This document shows, piece after piece, positions 9,103 to 11,784 of a stretch of DNA of 11,784 bases (position 1 is the stretch's first letter; each line of letters begins with the position of its first letter). The notes under the pieces were generated by a model, which ran no database searches, had not been told where the DNA came from, and worked only from the letters and a program-made list of their open reading frames with translations. Origin of the DNA: an uncultured Rhodospirillales bacterium (lineage in GTDB: Bacteria; Pseudomonadota; Alphaproteobacteria; Acetobacterales; Acetobacteraceae); contig CAIMVB010000304.1 in NCBI GenBank assembly GCA_903844785.1, forward strand, positions 1 through 11,784, written 5' to 3'. Position numbers and translations under genes: made by a program.

Positions 9103-9891
9103 ATGTCTGAAATCCTGATCAGCGATGATGCCGGGCTGCGGTGCATCCGCCTGAACCGGCCCGAGAAGAAAAACGCCCTGACGCGCGCCATGTATAGCGC
9201 CATCGCAGCGGCCTTGCGGGAAGCGGCCACGGCACCCGGCATTCGCGCCATTCTGATCACTGGCGGCGATGCCTGCTTCACTTCCGGCAATGATGTTGCG
9301 GATTTCAGGGCGCGCGGGGAACAGCAGGCCGAAGTCCCCTCACCTGCGCGGGAAATGCTGTCGGCACTCGCCGAATGCCCGAAGCCTGTGGTGGCGGCGG
9401 TGGCGGGCTATGCAATTGGTATTGGCACAACGCTGCTACTGCATTGTGACCTGGTCTATGCGGGAGACAGCGCCATCTTCCGCATGCCTTTTGTGGATTT
9501 GGGACTTTGCCCGGAAGGGGGTTCATCGCTTTTGGTGCCCATGCGTGGCGGGCAATTGCTGGCCAATGAATTGCTGATGCTGGGTGAGGCCTTTGCGCCG
9601 GAAGTCGCGCTGCGTGCCGGTATCATCAATGCCATGGTGCCGGTGGCAGAATTGCTGGCCCATGCGGAAGCCAAGGCTCGCGCCCTGGCCGCCAAGCCGC
9701 CCGCTGCCATGGCGCAAACCAAGGCGCTGCTGCGGCGCGCTGATGCCGCGCGGATTGCCGAACATATGCAGGTAGAATTTGCGGCCTTTGGCGCGCTTCT
9801 GCGCGGGCCGGAAGCGGCGGAAGCCGTCGCGGCGTTTCAGGAAAAGCGCAAGCCGGATTTCTCGCGTTTCTTCGCGGCCGGAAAGGCATAG
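9103..9891 (+). CDS. Enoyl-CoA hydratase/isomerase (crotonase) family protein
   Basis: This 262-residue protein has crotonase fold features: NRPEKKNALT (residues 18-27), the oxyanion-hole segment ACFTSGNDVADF (57-68), and the second oxyanion segment AVAGYAIGIGTTLLLHCDL (99-117), followed by the active-site loop LGLCPEGGS (133-141). E138 matches the Glu164 position of rat mitochondrial enoyl-CoA hydratase. The other catalytic Glu (Glu144 in rat) is replaced by T110. One-Glu crotonases include the delta3,delta2-enoyl-CoA isomerases, so isomerase or another acyl-CoA reaction is as likely as hydration. The C-terminal AFQEKRKPDFSRF is typical of the family. The ATG has GAGGAG about six bases upstream, overlapping the amidase stop. 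It starts nine bases after the amidase and ends four bases before the next start, so co-transcription is nearly certain. Confidence 0.93.
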   Translation: MSEILISDDAGLRCIRLNRPEKKNALTRAMYSAIAAALREAATAPGIRAILITGGDACFTSGNDVADFRARGEQQAEVPSPAREMLSALAECPKPVVAAVAGYAIGIGTTLLLHCDLVYAGDSAIFRMPFVDLGLCPEGGSSLLVPMRGGQLLANELLMLGEAFAPEVALRAGIINAMVPVAELLAHAEAKARALAAKPPAAMAQTKALLRRADAARIAEHMQVEFAAFGALLRGPEAAEAVAAFQEKRKPDFSRFFAAGKA

Positions 9892-9895
9892 CGCC

Positions 9896-11035
9896 ATGCT
9901 GCATCAATGGCCGGCCCAGGCGCGGGTTTATCACGATGTTGCCGTGGCGGAAGCGCTACCGGGTGAGGTTGGTGGCACGCAACGCATTGCGCTGGTCACC
10001 ACAAGATCACTCGCGGACAGCCGCATCGCGGCGGCAGTGCGCGATGCCTTGGGCGCAAGGCTGGTCGCGGAAACCGCCGCCATGCGGGCCCATAGCCCGG
10101 TGGAAGATGTGCTGGCTTTGGCCGCGCTGCTGCGCGAAAGCCGCGCGGAATTGGTGGTGGCATTGGGCGGCGGTTCGGTGATTGATGGCGCGAAAGTCGC
10201 CTGCCTTGCGGTGTGGCGCGGCATTACGGACCCTGCCGCGCTGATTGAAGCGGCAGTTTCGCGTGGCGCCTCACCCGGCGCTTGGGATGGCGCGGCGCCC
10301 TCTCCGCGCTTGATTGCCGTGCCCACCACGCTTTCCGCAGCGGAATTCGCGCCCCATGCCGGCTATACGGATTTGGCCGAGGGCCGGAAGTATCGCGCGC
10401 TTGATCCCTGGATGGTGCCGCGCGCCGTGCTGCTGGACCCTGCTGCCACATTGGAAACGCCGGCACAGCTTTTCCTTTCTTCCGGCATTCGCGCGCTGGA
10501 TCACGCGGCTGAGCGCTGGTGTGCTTTGGAAACGGCGCCTTTTTCCGATGCGGTATCACGTCAGGCCATGCTGATGCTGGCTGATGGCCTGCCGCGCGTT
10601 GCCGCCGCAGCCGGGGATTTGCGCGCCCGCGCTCTATGCCAGCAGGCGGCTTGGCTTTCGGTGATGGGTGGCTGGGCCGGTGTCGCGGTCGGCGCCAGCC
10701 ATGGGCTTGGCTATATTCTGGGTGCCGCGCGCGGCGTGCCGCATGGTGTCACATCCTGCCTGATGCTGCATGCCGTGATGCGCTGGAATGCGCCGGTGAA
10801 TGCGGCGCGCCAGGCGGATATCGCGGCGATTTTCGGCGGCGCGGAAGCGGGGCCGGCGATTGAGGATTTCGTGGCCGGGCTTGGCCTGCCCACGCGCTTG
10901 CATCAGCAAGGGATTACCGAGGCGGAAATCCCCGGCCTTGCCGCGCGCTGGACTGGCGATGCGCCGATTGCGACCAATCCCCGCCCCGTGCGCGGCGCGG
11001 CGGATTTGGAGGAGATTTTGCGGCTCGCGCTATAG
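9896..11035 (+). CDS. Iron-containing alcohol dehydrogenase / maleylacetate reductase family protein, atypical metal site
   Basis: Group III (Fe-type) alcohol dehydrogenases and maleylacetate reductases share this fold, reducing or oxidising with NAD(P). The 379-residue protein has the dinucleotide-binding GGGSVIDGAK (91-100) and PTTLSAAEFAP (143-153). The metal region aligns with E. coli FucO as follows: SGIRALDH (196-203) gives R199 for metal ligand Asp196 and keeps H203. SHGLGY (268-273) keeps H269 but has Y273 for catalytic His267. VPHG keeps H283. Three of four ligands remain and the Asp is lost; maleylacetate reductases, as I recall, also lack it (Asn). The C-terminal pattern (GLPTRL, IPGLA, NPRPV, LEEIL) matches the family. 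The ATG at 9896 lies four bases after the crotonase stop, with GGAAAGG upstream inside that gene. The frame is open further upstream, but only inside the crotonase gene. Substrate unknown. Confidence 0.88.
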   Translation: MLHQWPAQARVYHDVAVAEALPGEVGGTQRIALVTTRSLADSRIAAAVRDALGARLVAETAAMRAHSPVEDVLALAALLRESRAELVVALGGGSVIDGAKVACLAVWRGITDPAALIEAAVSRGASPGAWDGAAPSPRLIAVPTTLSAAEFAPHAGYTDLAEGRKYRALDPWMVPRAVLLDPAATLETPAQLFLSSGIRALDHAAERWCALETAPFSDAVSRQAMLMLADGLPRVAAAAGDLRARALCQQAAWLSVMGGWAGVAVGASHGLGYILGAARGVPHGVTSCLMLHAVMRWNAPVNAARQADIAAIFGGAEAGPAIEDFVAGLGLPTRLHQQGITEAEIPGLAARWTGDAPIATNPRPVRGAADLEEILRLAL

Positions 11036-11049
11036 GGCCTTGTTTGATC

Positions 11050-11089
11050 GCGTTTTCTAGCCAAGTGATTCCACTTGGCTAGAAAACGC
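11050..11089. terminator. Perfect 18-bp palindrome between convergent genes
   Basis: The left arm GCGTTTTCTAGCCAAGTG (11050-11067) and its exact complement (11072-11089) flank a four-base loop, ATTC. It begins 14 bases after the dehydrogenase stop and ends one base before the stop of the convergent SDR gene. It would fold into a strong hairpin on either strand, so a bidirectional terminator is likely. Only TTT follows on the plus strand and no T-run on the minus strand, so it may act by structure alone. It contains CTAG, which is rare in GC-rich genomes, and is AT-richer than its flanks. A dispersed repetitive palindrome (REP-like) is therefore an alternative. Confidence 0.7.
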
Positions 11090-11090
11090 T

Positions 11091-11784
11091 TTAAAGATTC
11101 CGTCTCTCCTCCCGCAGCGTCGGCAGGCCAATGCCGGTCGCATCAAACCCGCCATCAACGGCGATGACCTGCCCGGTCAGGTAGCTGGCGCGATCGCTAC
11201 ACAGGAAGAACACTGCCTCCGCTAATTCCGCTTCCAGACCATAGCGATTAAGCGGCAAATGATCATGATAATCCGCGCGGATTTCGGGCGTATGCACAGC
11301 CTTGGCCATGGCGGTATCCACCGGGCCGGGGGCGACTGCATTCACGCGGATGCGAAGGCTCGCAAATTCCACCGCTTGCTGCTTGGTCAGATGCGCAAGC
11401 CCGGCCTTGCTGGTGCCATAGGCAACGCGCAGCGTTGAAGCGCGCAAGCCGGAGATGGAGGTGATATTCACCATGGCCCCGCCGCCATTCTCTGCCATGA
11501 TGGGCGCTGCCGCTTGGGCCGCCAGGAATGGCCCAGTCAGGTTTACCGCCAGCACGCGCGCCCAATCTTCCGGTGTTGTTTCCAGGATGGGTTTGAAAAT
11601 GGCGATGCCGGCATTATTCACCAGCGCATCCAGCCGCCCGAAATGCGCGGCGGCCAGGCGCACGGCAGCAGTGATGGCGGGCGGGTCCGAAACATCGCAG
11701 ATAATTTCAAGGGTTTTTGAGGGTTCTGCCAGCGCCGCCATGGTTTCGCGCAACTGATCCGCATTGATATCCAAAAGCGCAACA
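11091..11784 (-). CDS. SDR-family NAD(P)-dependent oxidoreductase, C-terminal part (5' end outside window)
   Basis: The frame is open to the right edge, so the N-terminal strand and glycine motif (TGxxxGxG) lie outside. The visible part begins VALLDIN, the end of strand 2; the Asp there suggests NAD(H) rather than NADP(H). Then come LVNNAGIA, NITSISG with the catalytic Ser, YGTSK with the catalytic Tyr and Lys, and VNAVAPGPVDTAM. The C-terminal VIAVDGGFDATGIGLPTLR continues about 15 residues past the usual end after VDGG. The TTG at 11774 is an internal Leu codon, not the start. It is convergent with the three-gene catabolic unit, separated by the palindrome, so it belongs to a different transcript. 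Its substrate is unknown. Confidence 0.9.
   Translation of the reverse strand, partial: VALLDINADQLRETMAALAEPSKTLEIICDVSDPPAITAAVRLAAAHFGRLDALVNNAGIAIFKPILETTPEDWARVLAVNLTGPFLAAQAAAPIMAENGGGAMVNITSISGLRASTLRVAYGTSKAGLAHLTKQQAVEFASLRIRVNAVAPGPVDTAMAKAVHTPEIRADYHDHLPLNRYGLEAELAEAVFFLCSDRASYLTGQVIAVDGGFDATGIGLPTLREERRNL

Noticed and set aside
9779..9895. Upstream extension of the Fe-ADH-like frame
   Set aside because: It lies inside the crotonase coding region in another frame. The ATG at 9896 gives the family's normal N-terminus and a tight operon spacing.

Overview
This is a GC-rich window of ordinary chromosomal gene content. Gene density is high and no gap exceeds about 150 bases. Codon use, Tat-type signal peptides, an orphan Bug-type binding protein, monomeric NADP-isocitrate dehydrogenase and several short-chain dehydrogenases together suggest an alphaproteobacterium, most likely Acetobacteraceae (Roseomonas-like). 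That placement is inferred from overall character, not from a marker gene. I saw no tRNA, rRNA, CRISPR array, insertion sequence or phage gene.

Layout. Bases 1-809 (+) hold the 3' part of a CopD-like membrane protein, overlapped by four bases by a GNAT acetyltransferase. Bases 816-7602 (-) hold five genes, in transcription order: an SDR oxidoreductase, an exported YkuD L,D-transpeptidase, UDP-glucose 4-epimerase (29 bases after the transpeptidase), monomeric isocitrate dehydrogenase, and a periplasmic Bug/TctC solute-binding protein. Bases 7699-11035 (+) hold a tight three-gene unit: an amidase, an enoyl-CoA hydratase/isomerase-family protein and an iron-alcohol-dehydrogenase/maleylacetate-reductase-family protein. 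It converges on a second SDR gene (-) that runs off the right edge. A perfect 18-bp palindrome separates those convergent genes.

How the genes may work together. The transpeptidase and epimerase fit cell-envelope building, and isocitrate dehydrogenase belongs to the TCA cycle. The amidase, crotonase and alcohol-dehydrogenase-like genes, with SDRs on both sides, look like a small catabolic unit for an amide- or acid-type substrate that I cannot name. Its three enzymes all depart from textbook active sites: the amidase has Leu for an oxyanion-hole Gly, the crotonase lacks one catalytic Glu, and the dehydrogenase-like protein lacks the metal-ligand Asp and a catalytic His. This is the part of the window most likely to hold undescribed biochemistry.

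Non-coding structure worth noting: the terminal palindrome; two hairpins in the 81-base gap before the Bug gene, one of which would bury its Shine-Dalgarno sequence; and a possibly leaderless start for the transpeptidase. No defence, mobile or otherwise new multi-gene system is evident.
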